Source: CAZTPJ01 sp964614515 (GTDB taxonomy: Bacteria; Planctomycetota; Phycisphaerae; Phycisphaerales; UBA1924). From it: a DNA stretch of 12,575 bases. Below are positions 5,847 through 12,575 of the stretch, piece by piece. The DNA is taken from positions 1 to 12,575 of the forward strand of contig CAZTPJ010000090.1 in NCBI GenBank assembly GCA_964614515.1, in the 5' to 3' direction. Made by a program: the position numbers and the translations under genes. The notes under the pieces were generated by a model. That model did not search any database. It had not been told where the DNA came from and saw only the letters and a program-made list of their open reading frames with translations. Numbering within the stretch: the first letter of the stretch is position 1; every line of letters begins with the position of its first letter.

Positions 5847-7904
5847 TCACCGCGCGCGTGCCTTGGAGGAAGTCGATGGGCGCGGCGGTTTCTCGAGGAC
5901 GTCGTGTGGATCCATCGCGGTGCGAATGGCTCGCGTGATCCCGGCCGCGTCGATGCCCGCCTCGGCGAGTTGCTTTGCCCGCGAGTCCTGATCGATGAAC
6001 GAATCCGGCAACGCCAATCGGACAAGTCGCGACGCATCGAGGCCCAGTTCCTGCGCCGCTTCCAGCACGGCCGCGCCGAATCCACCGACAATACCGTGAT
6101 CCTCGACCGTGATCACGGGCAGATCGTGCGAGAAAATGGCGCGAAGCACCGACGTATCGACCGGCTTGGCGAAGCGCGCATCATACACCGCGACGCGATA
6201 TTCATCGGCCAGCGCGGACGCCGCGGCCAGCGCGTCGATGGCCGTGGTGCCGTACGCGAGCACGGCCACATCCGGCGACTGGACGAGGTGCTCGGCGAGT
6301 TCCGCTTGGTGACCGCTGCGAAGGCGCATGACATCCAGCGCCGGCGTCAAGCACCGCGCGCGACCCAGTTCAAACGGCGGACACGCACCCATCGCATCGA
6401 GCGCGGACGAACAGTTGTCGCGTGGATATCGCACGGCCGACAGCCCCGAGTCATACCCGCGCATGAACTCCAGTGCCGCCCGCAGCGATGGTTCATCCGC
6501 CGCGGCCATCAGCACCGAACCCGGCAGCGTTCGCAAGATGGCGATGTCGCAAAAGCCATGATGCACCGCGCCATCCCCGCCGACCAGCCCCGCACGATCA
6601 AGGCACAGCCTCACCGGCAGCCCCTGGAGCGAGACTTCTTGAAACGCCTGATCGAACGCTCGCTGGAGGAACGTGCTGTACACGGCGAAGAACGGCTTGA
6701 ACCCGGTCTTGGCCAGGCCCGCCATCATGTCCATCGCATGACTTTCGCAGATGCCTGTGTCCCACGCGCGGTCCGGATAGTCCGTCAGCGCCCTAGTGAC
6801 GCCCGTGCCATCGGGCATCGCGGCCGTGCAGGCCACGACCTTTGGATCGCGCGACATCAGGTCGCACAGCGCATCGCCAAACGCGGACGTGAACGATCGA
6901 CCTTCGCTTTTCATCTCCACGCGGCATCCGATCTCCGCGAGATCGGGATCGAGTTTGAACGCCGGGGGAGAGTGGAAGCGTGCCGAATCACGCTCGCATA
7001 CGTCATAGCCCTTGCCTTTGATTGTTTTGACATGAAGAACCATGGGGCGATCGAACTCGCGCGCTTCCGCGAGAAACTCGATCAGCGCCGGAATATCGTG
7101 CCCATCGATCGGCCCGACCGTGACCAGGCCAAAGTGTTCGAACCAGGCCTGTTCATTGACCACGGCCTTGGTCGCTTCGCCGGCCTTGTGATACGCCTCG
7201 CCGACGATTGATCCGCCGGGGACATGCTTGAGCACGTGCCGGGCGCCCTTTTTGAAGTCCGCATACAGGTGCGACATGCGCAGTCGATCGAAGTACTGCG
7301 CCAACGCACCTTGCGGCTTGGATATTGACATGCCGTTGTCATTGAGCACCACGAGGAACTGACGCTTGAGCGTCCCCGCGTTGTTCAAGCCTTCCATCGC
7401 CACGCCGTTGACGATCGAGGCGTCGCCAATGAGCACCGCGACACGTCGTCCATCGGGCCGTGACTTCGCGTCATACGCCTCGCCCGCGAGCAGGTCGCCG
7501 CGGGCCATGCCCACGGCCGTGGAAATGCCCGTGCCCGCGTGGCCGACGGAGAACAGGTCATAGGGGGACTCTCGCGGGTCGGGAAAACCGGCGATGCCCT
7601 GTCGCGTGCGCAGGTTCTTCAGCCCCGAGAGGCGCCCGGTGAGCAGTTTGTGCGGGTAGCACTGGTGCCCGACATCAAAGAGAAGGCGGTCCTTCGAGAA
7701 GTCAAAGACGTAGTGCAGGGCGATGGTGAGTTCAACGACACCGAGGTTCGGCGCCAGATGCCCGCCCGTGCGTGAGACCTGCTCGAAGATTGCCAGGCGG
7801 ATCTCGGCGGCGACCTGCGGCAGTTTTTCAACGGGGATCGCCCGGAGGTCTTCGGGTCCGCGAAGGCCGGCGAGGAGGGATGGTGCGGAGGGTGAGTCAG
7901 CCAT
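5847..7904 (-). CDS. dxs: 1-deoxy-D-xylulose-5-phosphate synthase
   Basis: A 685-residue thiamine-diphosphate enzyme that condenses pyruvate and glyceraldehyde-3-phosphate, the first step of the MEP isoprenoid pathway. Numbering from the ATG at 7904: H49 (GGHLAPNLG), DVGHQCYPHK (about 77-86), the cofactor motif starting GDA at 160 and ending in NDN at 188-190, GKGY (about 297-300), catalytic E387 (CESHAM), YSTFLQRAFDQ (about 409-419) and DRAGLVGGDGAVHHG (436-450). The usual GDG is GDA here and the usual NDNxMSI block continues as SKPQGALAQYF, so this is a divergent DXS. An upstream in-frame TTG (7931) would extend it by nine residues; I prefer the ATG because a TATACT sequence (7936-7931, minus) overlaps the TTG. 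The gene follows ispA after 48 bp. Confidence 0.93.
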   Translation of the reverse strand: MADSPSAPSLLAGLRGPEDLRAIPVEKLPQVAAEIRLAIFEQVSRTGGHLAPNLGVVELTIALHYVFDFSKDRLLFDVGHQCYPHKLLTGRLSGLKNLRTRQGIAGFPDPRESPYDLFSVGHAGTGISTAVGMARGDLLAGEAYDAKSRPDGRRVAVLIGDASIVNGVAMEGLNNAGTLKRQFLVVLNDNGMSISKPQGALAQYFDRLRMSHLYADFKKGARHVLKHVPGGSIVGEAYHKAGEATKAVVNEQAWFEHFGLVTVGPIDGHDIPALIEFLAEAREFDRPMVLHVKTIKGKGYDVCERDSARFHSPPAFKLDPDLAEIGCRVEMKSEGRSFTSAFGDALCDLMSRDPKVVACTAAMPDGTGVTRALTDYPDRAWDTGICESHAMDMMAGLAKTGFKPFFAVYSTFLQRAFDQAFQEVSLQGLPVRLCLDRAGLVGGDGAVHHGFCDIAILRTLPGSVLMAAADEPSLRAALEFMRGYDSGLSAVRYPRDNCSSALDAMGACPPFELGRARCLTPALDVMRLRSGHQAELAEHLVQSPDVAVLAYGTTAIDALAAASALADEYRVAVYDARFAKPVDTSVLRAIFSHDLPVITVEDHGIVGGFGAAVLEAAQELGLDASRLVRLALPDSFIDQDSRAKQLAEAGIDAAGITRAIRTAMDPHDVLEKPPRPSTSSKARAR

Positions 7905-7952
7905 GAAACAGGCACATCCGAGATGCGTCAAGTATAGCGGACTTTCGGCGAT

Positions 7953-8885
7953 TCATGCCGTGCGACTTGCCAGAAAAATGGCGATCGCCCGCAGCGAATC
8001 CCCCTGCGCCCCGAGTTTCGCCACCGCTTGTACGCTTGAGGCGGCGAGCCGTTCGACCTCCGCGCGGGATCGCTCGATCCCCCATAGACCGGGAAAGGTC
8101 AACTTACCTGCCTTTGCATCCTTGCCTGTCTGTTTACCCACCTTGTCGGTGGGCTGCTCGACATCGAGCAGGTCATCGACGACTTGAAACATCAGCCCGA
8201 TATCGCGGGCGAAGGCGGTGATCGCGACCAGAAAATCATCGGCGTCGCGGTGGGGCGACGTGGACAGGCCGCACATGGCCCCCATGCGACACGCGGCGAT
8301 GAAGAGCGCGGCCGTCTTCCCCTCGTGGATCCTCAGAAGGCGAGCCTCGCGCGATGCGTGATTGGCGGGGGCGCGGTCGCCGAAGGAATCGAGCACCTGT
8401 CCGGCGATCATGGCGGTGGTCGCGGTGGCGAGTTCACGAGTCAGGTTGGCGGCGAGTGGATCCGGGATCTGTGGCGGGGCGGCTGCCTCAAACGCGAGCG
8501 ACAACAGGGCATCGCCCGCGAGAATCGCCATCGCCTCGCCCGCGTGGCGGTGCAGCGTGGGGCGGCCGCGACGCAGATCATCGTTGTCGATCGCGGGAAG
8601 ATCATCATGCACGAGGCTGAACGCATGCACGAGTTCAACGCTCGCCGCGGCGGGCAGCGCGCTGGCGGGATTCGCGCCCACGGCCTGCGCTGAAGCCATC
8701 GCCAGCAGCGGACGCAGGCGCTTGCCCCCCCCCAACAGGGCGTATCGCACGGCCGCGTCAAGATCACCCGGCAAGGCGCGGCGATCCAGCATCGCCACCA
8801 GATGCGCATCGACATCCGCGATCCACGATGACGCCTGACCGGGAAGATCGGGCGAACTCGCTTCGGTCTGTCGCGGTTGACTCAT
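7953..8885 (-). CDS. ispA: Polyprenyl (farnesyl-type) diphosphate synthase
   Basis: A 310-residue all-helical trans-prenyltransferase that elongates allylic diphosphates with isopentenyl diphosphate. The motifs are GGGKRLRP (52-59), the first Asp-rich motif DDLPAIDNDD (94-103, DDx4D form), K190/T191 (HEGKTAALF), and the second Asp-rich motif DDLLD (237-241) followed by GKQTGKDAKAGK. The residue five positions before the first Asp is F89; an aromatic there usually limits the product to about C15, so farnesyl diphosphate synthase is the best guess, with geranylgeranyl as the alternative. The frame is open far upstream, but the ATG at 8885 fits the family N-terminus and the upstream residues look like shadow coding. 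First gene of the ispA > dxs > nadK run. A nine-base G tract (plus-strand C at 8725-8733) encodes the conserved glycines. Confidence 0.92.
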   Translation of the reverse strand: MSQPRQTEASSPDLPGQASSWIADVDAHLVAMLDRRALPGDLDAAVRYALLGGGKRLRPLLAMASAQAVGANPASALPAAASVELVHAFSLVHDDLPAIDNDDLRRGRPTLHRHAGEAMAILAGDALLSLAFEAAAPPQIPDPLAANLTRELATATTAMIAGQVLDSFGDRAPANHASREARLLRIHEGKTAALFIAACRMGAMCGLSTSPHRDADDFLVAITAFARDIGLMFQVVDDLLDVEQPTDKVGKQTGKDAKAGKLTFPGLWGIERSRAEVERLAASSVQAVAKLGAQGDSLRAIAIFLASRTA

Positions 8886-8930
8886 GCCGGGACTGTATGG
8901 TTCGCCCGCCACAGGTCTCCTGGATCCGGT

Positions 8931-8954
8931 GGGGCAGGCGTCCGAGCCTGCCTC
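8931..8954. repeat. Palindrome in the ispA/exbB divergent intergenic region
   Basis: GGCAGGC (8933-8939) pairs perfectly with GCCTGCC (8946-8952) around the loop GTCCGA; one G-T and one G-C pair extend the stem to nine. The form 'GGGGCAGGC...GCCTGCC' resembles short dispersed palindromes I associate with planctomycete intergenic regions, but I cannot check copy number here. It lies 46 bp upstream of the ispA start, so it may also affect ispA expression. Confidence 0.6.
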
Positions 8955-9089
8955 CCGGCGAGGCCAATCCGCGATGGGCGTTGTCGAAGACGCGTGCGGC
9001 GATGCATCATTCGGCAATCTGGCGATTGTCCTGCGAACGAATCGAGCCTCGGAACTTCCTCTCAACAAAGGCGATACCATCGCACCGCG

Positions 9090-9734
9090 ATGAACGCGAT
9101 ATCCGGAGTCATCGACCTCTTCGTGCGCGGCGGACCCGTCATGGTTCCGCTGCTGCTGCTGAGTCTGGTCTCGCTGGCCCTGATCATCGAACGCGTCGTC
9201 TTCTGGCGACGCACACACAATCGACGGGCGATGGCGCGGTGGACGGCGATCGCCACGGCCGTGCGTGCGGGCGATGTTGACGCCGCCATTGGGAAGGCGA
9301 AGGGCGAGCGCGGGCCGTATGGCTGGTTCGCTCACGAGGCGCTGCGTCGCATGAAAGAGGACGCGGTCTTCGCCGACGCCTCAGCCCGGGAACTCATTGA
9401 ACAGGTGCGAACCCCGCTCGAACGCTTCAGCACGACGCTTTCGACGATCATCACGGCCGCGCCCATGCTCGGCATTCTTGGGACAGTTGCCGGGATCATT
9501 CAGAGTTTCGGCCTGCTCGGCGGCTCGCGGCTGGCGAGTGATCCGACGTTGATCGCCGGCGGCATCGCGCAGGCGCTGTACACCACGGCGTTTGGACTCA
9601 TCGTCGCACTCGTGACCCTGTTTCCATACATGGCGTTTCGAGCGCAGGCGGATCGGGCGTTCAGCCGGTTGGAGACCTTCGCGGCGGTGGCCGTGGAACT
9701 GCGACAGGCCAGGCAGGCAGGCCGAGTTCTCTAG
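9090..9734 (+). CDS. exbB: ExbB/TolQ/MotA-family proton channel protein
   Basis: A 214-residue inner-membrane protein of the MotA/TolQ/ExbB family, which forms the proton channel of TonB- or Tol-type energisers. A periplasmic start leads into TM1 (about 16-36). A cytoplasmic stretch follows (40-112), then TM2 with the conserved APMLGILGTVAGII pattern (about 115-140, P125 and T132) and TM3 with ALYTTAFGLIVAL (about 162-180, T165/T166), where family members place their conserved channel threonines. The ATG at 9090 gives the usual family length; the frame is open upstream but without homology-like features. The customary ExbD/TolR partner does not follow: a repeat region and a minus-strand gene come next. 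Whether it serves TonB, Tol or another motor cannot be told from the sequence. Confidence 0.88.
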   Translation: MNAISGVIDLFVRGGPVMVPLLLLSLVSLALIIERVVFWRRTHNRRAMARWTAIATAVRAGDVDAAIGKAKGERGPYGWFAHEALRRMKEDAVFADASARELIEQVRTPLERFSTTLSTIITAAPMLGILGTVAGIIQSFGLLGGSRLASDPTLIAGGIAQALYTTAFGLIVALVTLFPYMAFRAQADRAFSRLETFAAVAVELRQARQAGRVL

Positions 9735-9736
9735 CC

Positions 9737-9820
9737 AACCCGACCATCAGCGAGGGCTTCGACGCGCCCGTAGTTGCCGGAACTCCATGCGTCTGCTGCA
9801 TCACCGCCGGTGGTGACGAT
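9737..9820 (+). repeat. Composite dispersed element, copy A (decayed hairpin + 18-base block + second hairpin)
   Basis: It starts two bases after the exbB stop. A 23-base decayed member of the AAGCCC...GGGCTT hairpin family (9737-9759) is followed by 19 bases of spacer and the block GGAACTCCATGCGTCTGC (9779-9796), which recurs exactly at 12517-12534. A second small hairpin follows, TCACC (9801-9805) with GGTGA (9812-9816), then GACGAT. The same order of parts is found at 12474-12564. Confidence 0.75.
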
Positions 9821-9858
9821 GGCGAGCGATTTGACGCAGCACGACATTGCCCGCCGCC

Positions 9859-9882
9859 AAGCCCTCCCCGACGGTCGGGCTT
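9859..9882 (-). repeat. AAGCCC...GGGCTT hairpin, inverted copy
   Basis: On the minus strand this 24-base palindrome begins AAGCCCGACC and ends GAGGGCTT, matching the copies after metK except in the loop (GTCG instead of GTGA/GTAA). It lies 76 bp downstream of the stop of the minus-strand prepilin-like gene, in the sense direction of that gene. On the plus strand it is followed by TTTCC. Confidence 0.85.
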
Positions 9883-9900
9883 TCCTAACCAAAGACAGCA

Positions 9901-9918
9901 ACCCGCCGTGGGGCGGGT
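9901..9918. repeat. GC-rich palindrome downstream of the prepilin-like gene
   Basis: ACCCGCC (9901-9907) pairs perfectly with GGCGGGT (9912-9918) around GTGG. It lies 40 bp after the stop of the minus-strand gene ending at 9959. The minus strand continues TGCTGTCTTTGG, only mildly T-rich, so it is a weak terminator candidate that could act together with the hairpin at 9859-9882. Confidence 0.7.
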
Positions 9919-9958
9919 CGCTGCGAACACTGACTTGATTGCGCGTCTGAGGATGTGG

Positions 9959-10818
9959 TCATTCACCGCGCCGCTTGAAGTGGAACTGATAGTCGGGGCC
10001 TGACTGTGCGCCGGGGACCATGAGGACATACGACGCGTGGCCATCGAGGAAGGCCATGACGGACTTGTTCATATCGTTGAACTCGCCCCGCCAGTCGCGG
10101 CGCGACGGATCGTTGGCCACCACATCGGCCGTCTGATCGTGGATCCAGACGAAGCGTGTCGTATCGAAATCCGCCGCGAGTTTGATGCGCCGAACACCTT
10201 CATCGAAACGTTGGGCGAAGGTTCCGGTGCGGATTTCATCCCACCAACGCATGTTGGTGTGGTAACTGGTGCCCACATCGTCATAACTGCTCACCGTGAA
10301 GTCGGCGTTCGGCCAATTGCGCTGGTGGGTTTTCTTGTCGCCAGGTGAGCGAAAGACTTCATATACGGATACGCCCGGCCATCGTCCGAGGGCATTCCTT
10401 CCTCGAAGATCTTGACCGGAAACTTCTGATCCACGAAACCCTGCGGCACAGGGACCTTGAACTCAGGATACACGAACTCATTCAACGGTTTGGCGTACGC
10501 CGTCTCGGTGAATCCGCTAGGACCCGTACCCCAGAACGTGCTGGTGTCCTTTCCACCCCAAGACCAAGTATCCCAGCCGTAGATCGAACCGCCGCCGCCG
10601 TAGGTCATCTTCATCGGCACGTTGTCGTTCCGTTCGTGGCGATACGACGCCATGGCCGTGAGCAACTGCCGCATGTTGCTCATCGACACGGCCAGCCTTC
10701 CCGCATCCCGGGCACGTCCGAGCGCCGGCAACAAAATCCCGATGAGCAGCGCGATGATCGCGATCACGACCAGCAGCTCGATGAGCGTGAATGCTCGCCT
10801 TCGTTCCAGTGAAACCAT
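9959..10818 (-). pseudogene. Prepilin-like protein with N-terminal methylation motif, frameshifted
   Basis: Two overlapping frames together encode one protein of about 286 residues. Part 1 (10818 to about 10357) begins with a type IV prepilin leader: RRRA then FTLIELL, with cleavage expected after A9 and the conserved Glu at +5 (E14), followed by the hydrophobic helix and RARDAGR. Part 2 (about 10357 to 9959) is in another frame and carries features of the same family: VFRSPGDKK at the junction and FLDGHASYV near the end. Part 1 otherwise runs into an unrelated tail and stops at 10291. Reading lengths fit loss of one base near AAGTCT (about 10354-10360), for example a deleted G in AAGGTCTTT. 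AGGAG (10825-10829) lies six bases before the ATG. Such proteins are pseudopilin-like surface or secretion components; the substrate is unknown. The change could be a mutation or a sequencing error. Confidence 0.85.
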
Positions 10819-11205
10819 GTGATACTCCTGAACCCAGCATGAACAGAGGGATTAAAACAATGAGTCCATCGCCGATCGGTGGTGGACGAACCCGAACGAC
10901 AGTCTAACGCAAGGAATCCATCCCTGCAACGCGGAACAGACGGCCGAGACCGTTTGGTCCGCTTCAGCACTATTCGGACGCTTGCGAACCCAGGATGCAC
11001 TGGTCGCGTCCGCTTCAGGCGCGTCATCAGAAGTGCCGTCCAGATGCCTGACGTTCTGGGCAGACAACGACCCGAGCTTCAGCGGTGGATGTGGCCGTTC
11101 AAGCCTGTGTTCGCGGACGTTGGCCGCACCCCGCATACACTCCCTCCCGCCGCGAGCCGGTCGCCGCGGCGACATCCACCGATTTCACGCTGAGGTCTGC
11201 ACGAC
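10819..11205. other. Divergent intergenic region between the prepilin-like gene and metK
   Basis: No gene is supported in these 387 bases; open frames on both strands lack domains. It should hold the promoters of both flanking genes, but I see no clear -35/-10 pair. A GC-rich hairpin, CGCCGCG (11148-11154) with CGCGGCG (11165-11171), sits 34 bases before the metK ATG. I looked for SAM-I-like riboswitch landmarks upstream of metK and saw none. GAGG at 11192-11195 is the likely metK ribosome binding site. Confidence 0.5.
10825..10829 (-). promoter_or_regulatory. Strong ribosome binding site of the prepilin-like gene
   Basis: The minus strand reads AGGAG, six bases before the ATG at 10818. This fixes the start and shows that the 5' end of the frameshifted gene is intact. 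Confidence 0.7.
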
Positions 11206-12360
11206 ATGGCACAATCCTCGTCCCTGTTCACGTCCGAATCCGTTTCCATGGGCCACCCGGACAAGGTCGCCGACCAGATTTCCGACGCGATCCTCGATGC
11301 GATGCTCGAACAGGATCAGCACTCGCGCGTGGCGATCGAGACGATGGTGTCCACGGGGATGGCCGTCATCGCCGGGGAGGTCACGACCACGGCCTACGTC
11401 GAGATTCCCGATGTGGTTCGCGACGTGATTCGCGACATCGGGTACACGTCGGTGGACATGAAGTTCGACTTCGAGTCGTGCGCGGTGTTGACGTCGATCA
11501 AGAAGCAGTCGCCGGACATCGCGATGGGCGTTGACAAGGATGGGGCAGGCGACCAGGGCATGATGTTCGGCTTCGCATGCCGTGAGACGCCCGAACTCAT
11601 GCCCTTGCCTATTCAACTCGCGCATCGACTCGTGGAGCGACAGGCCGATGTTCGCCGTGATGGCCTCATCCCCGGCCTGCGCCCGGACGCCAAGAGCCAG
11701 GTGACCATCGAATACGAGGGGCTTAGGCCCGTGCGTGTTGATACGCTCGTGCTCTCGACGCAGCATGATCGCACCTGGAACGAACGGCAGGACACCCTTC
11801 GCAAGGAAGTCATCGAGCACATCTTCAAGCCCGTGCTCAAGGAGTGGTGGAACCCGGGGATCAAGATTCACGTCAACCCCACGGGGCGCTTCGAGATCGG
11901 CGGGCCGCACGGCGACACGGGCCTGACCGGCCGCAAGGTCATCGTCGATACCTACGGCGGTCGCGGTCGTCACGGCGGCGGGGCGTTTTCCGGCAAGGAT
12001 CCGACGAAGGTGGATCGCTCGGCCGCGTACATGGCGCGGCATGTCGCCAAGAACGTCGTGGCCGCGGGGTTGGCGGATGTGTGCGAGGTGCAGTTGTCGT
12101 ATGCGATCGGCGTGGCCGAGCCGACGAGCGTGGCGGTGGACTGCTTCGGCACGGAGAAAGTTGACGTGGCGCGGATTTCACACGCGATTCGCGAAACGTT
12201 TCGCCTGACGCCGCGAGGCATCATCGAGTATCTCGGCCTGCGCAAGCCGATCTATCGCAAGACATCGTATCACGGGCACTTCGGCCGCCCGCCGCACGAC
12301 GACCGCTTCACCTGGGAGCGCACGGACAAGGCGGAGACGCTCCGCAGCGCCGCGTCGTGA
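11206..12360 (+). CDS. metK: S-adenosylmethionine synthetase
   Basis: A 384-residue cytosolic enzyme that makes S-adenosylmethionine from methionine and ATP, releasing phosphate and diphosphate. The N-terminal segment has FTSESVSMGHPDKVADQISD (8-27) with H17, D19 and K20 of the ATP site. The family signature GAGDQG is at 113-118 and the glycine-rich GGGAFSGKDPTKVDRSAAY at about 257-275 with K264 and K268. Length is normal. GAGG lies ten bases upstream of the ATG. It is transcribed alone here, divergent from the prepilin-like gene and followed after 40 bp by a three-copy hairpin array that may end its transcript. Confidence 0.97.
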   Translation: MAQSSSLFTSESVSMGHPDKVADQISDAILDAMLEQDQHSRVAIETMVSTGMAVIAGEVTTTAYVEIPDVVRDVIRDIGYTSVDMKFDFESCAVLTSIKKQSPDIAMGVDKDGAGDQGMMFGFACRETPELMPLPIQLAHRLVERQADVRRDGLIPGLRPDAKSQVTIEYEGLRPVRVDTLVLSTQHDRTWNERQDTLRKEVIEHIFKPVLKEWWNPGIKIHVNPTGRFEIGGPHGDTGLTGRKVIVDTYGGRGRHGGGAFSGKDPTKVDRSAAYMARHVAKNVVAAGLADVCEVQLSYAIGVAEPTSVAVDCFGTEKVDVARISHAIRETFRLTPRGIIEYLGLRKPIYRKTSYHGHFGRPPHDDRFTWERTDKAETLRSAAS

Positions 12361-12398
12361 CCCGATCAGAGCACGCAGCGCCAGCAAGTGTCCGGATA

Positions 12399-12497
12399 GG
12401 AAGCCCGACCGTAAGGGGGGGCTTTGTCTCAATGGGAAGCCCGACCGTGAGGGAGGGCTTTTGTCTCAATAGGAAGCCCGACCGTGAGGGAGGGCTT
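12399..12497 (+). repeat. Three tandem AAGCCC...GGGCTT hairpins downstream of metK
   Basis: Hairpins at 12401-12424, 12437-12460 and 12474-12497 recur with periods of 36 and 37 bases. Copies one and two are separated from the next by the linker TTTGTCTCAAT or TTTTGTCTCAAT. Each has the six-base arms AAGCCC and GGGCTT, an inner CC/GG pair and a four-base loop (GTAA in copy one, GTGA in copies two and three). The arms followed by short T runs suggest a role as metK terminator or mRNA 3' end; the repetition marks it as part of a dispersed family. Confidence 0.9.
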
Positions 12498-12564
12498 GGT
12501 CGCGGACGATAATCCTGGAACTCCATGCGTCTGCCGCGTCACGCGTGGCTCCGGTCGTGACGAT
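12474..12564 (+). repeat. Composite dispersed element, copy B
   Basis: The third hairpin of the array (12474-12497) is followed by 19 bases of spacer, the 18-base block GGAACTCCATGCGTCTGC (12517-12534) and a second hairpin GTCACG (12538-12543) with CGTGAC (12556-12561), then GAT. Parts, order and spacing match copy A at 9737-9820. The second hairpin differs in loop length (12 versus 6 bases) and in one base pair that changes on both sides. Confidence 0.8.
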
Positions 12565-12575
12565 GTGGGACCCAC

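Noticed and set aside
7931..7936. TATACT (minus strand) as a dxs promoter
   Set aside because: A good -10 match but no matching -35, and it lies just after the ispA stop; used only as mild support for the ATG start.
7953..9335. Long N-terminal extension of the ispA frame to 9335
   Set aside because: The extra 150 codons overlap exbB on the other strand and have low-complexity shadow composition; the family N-terminus fits ATG 8885.
10852..11175. Minus-strand 107-codon frame upstream of metK
   Set aside because: No domain or ribosome binding site, and it would span the expected promoter region.
10819..11205. SAM riboswitch upstream of metK
   Set aside because: No recognisable SAM-I core landmarks; only one GC-rich hairpin is seen, which is common by chance at this GC content.
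12308..12526. Minus-strand open frame reading PSLTVGL-type repeats
   Set aside because: It is the antisense translation of the hairpin array and overlaps the metK 3' end; such frames are spurious.

Overview
The window looks like chromosomal DNA of a high-GC planctomycete, most likely of the Phycisphaerae type. This is an inference from four things: a prepilin-like protein with the FTLIELLVVIAIIALLIGI-type leader usual in that phylum, short membrane proteins with C-x2-C...C-x2-C zinc ribbons, a non-canonical DXS, and intergenic hairpins of the AAGCCC...GGGCTT kind whose spurious translations read 'PSLTVGL'. No phage, plasmid, CRISPR or defence genes are visible.

Layout. 1-419 is a repeat-rich stretch: four 13-bp tandem repeats at the window edge, two 36-bp-period repeats and a 12-bp-stem hairpin. 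It is followed by a zinc-ribbon membrane protein (+, ends 1181). A 97-bp nested inverted repeat (1192-1288) fills the gap before the convergent minus-strand block xerD-like recombinase / Wzt-type ABC ATPase / FliN-like protein (1362-4124, transcribed fliN > ABC > xerD). A tRNA-Leu(CAA) lies at 4242-4327 (+). Then comes a minus-strand run transcribed ispA > dxs > nadK > zinc-ribbon membrane protein (8885 down to 4368), with short gaps consistent with an operon. Divergent from ispA is an exbB/tolQ-like gene (9090-9734, +) without its exbD partner in the window. A minus-strand prepilin-like gene (10818 to 9959) is broken by a one-base frameshift. The window ends with metK (11206-12360, +) and a repeat array.

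How the genes work together. IspA (prenyl diphosphate synthase) and DXS (first step of the non-mevalonate pathway) supply isoprenoids. NAD kinase supplies NADP, which the later reductive steps of that pathway use; ispA, dxs and nadK are neighbours in many bacteria. MetK makes S-adenosylmethionine. The fliN/ABC/xerD block is functionally mixed (motility, polysaccharide export, chromosome dimer resolution), so co-transcription there need not mean shared function.

The most interesting content is non-coding. All five copies of a hairpin family (AAGCCC...GGGCTT) lie 3' of a gene and in the sense direction of that gene (exbB, the prepilin-like gene, metK). The best copies would form an RNA hairpin with a GNRA tetraloop and tandem G-A mismatches. 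Two copies continue into a conserved 18-base block and a second hairpin that shows a compensatory base-pair change, so a composite dispersed element is present. I did not find a convincing new multi-gene system.
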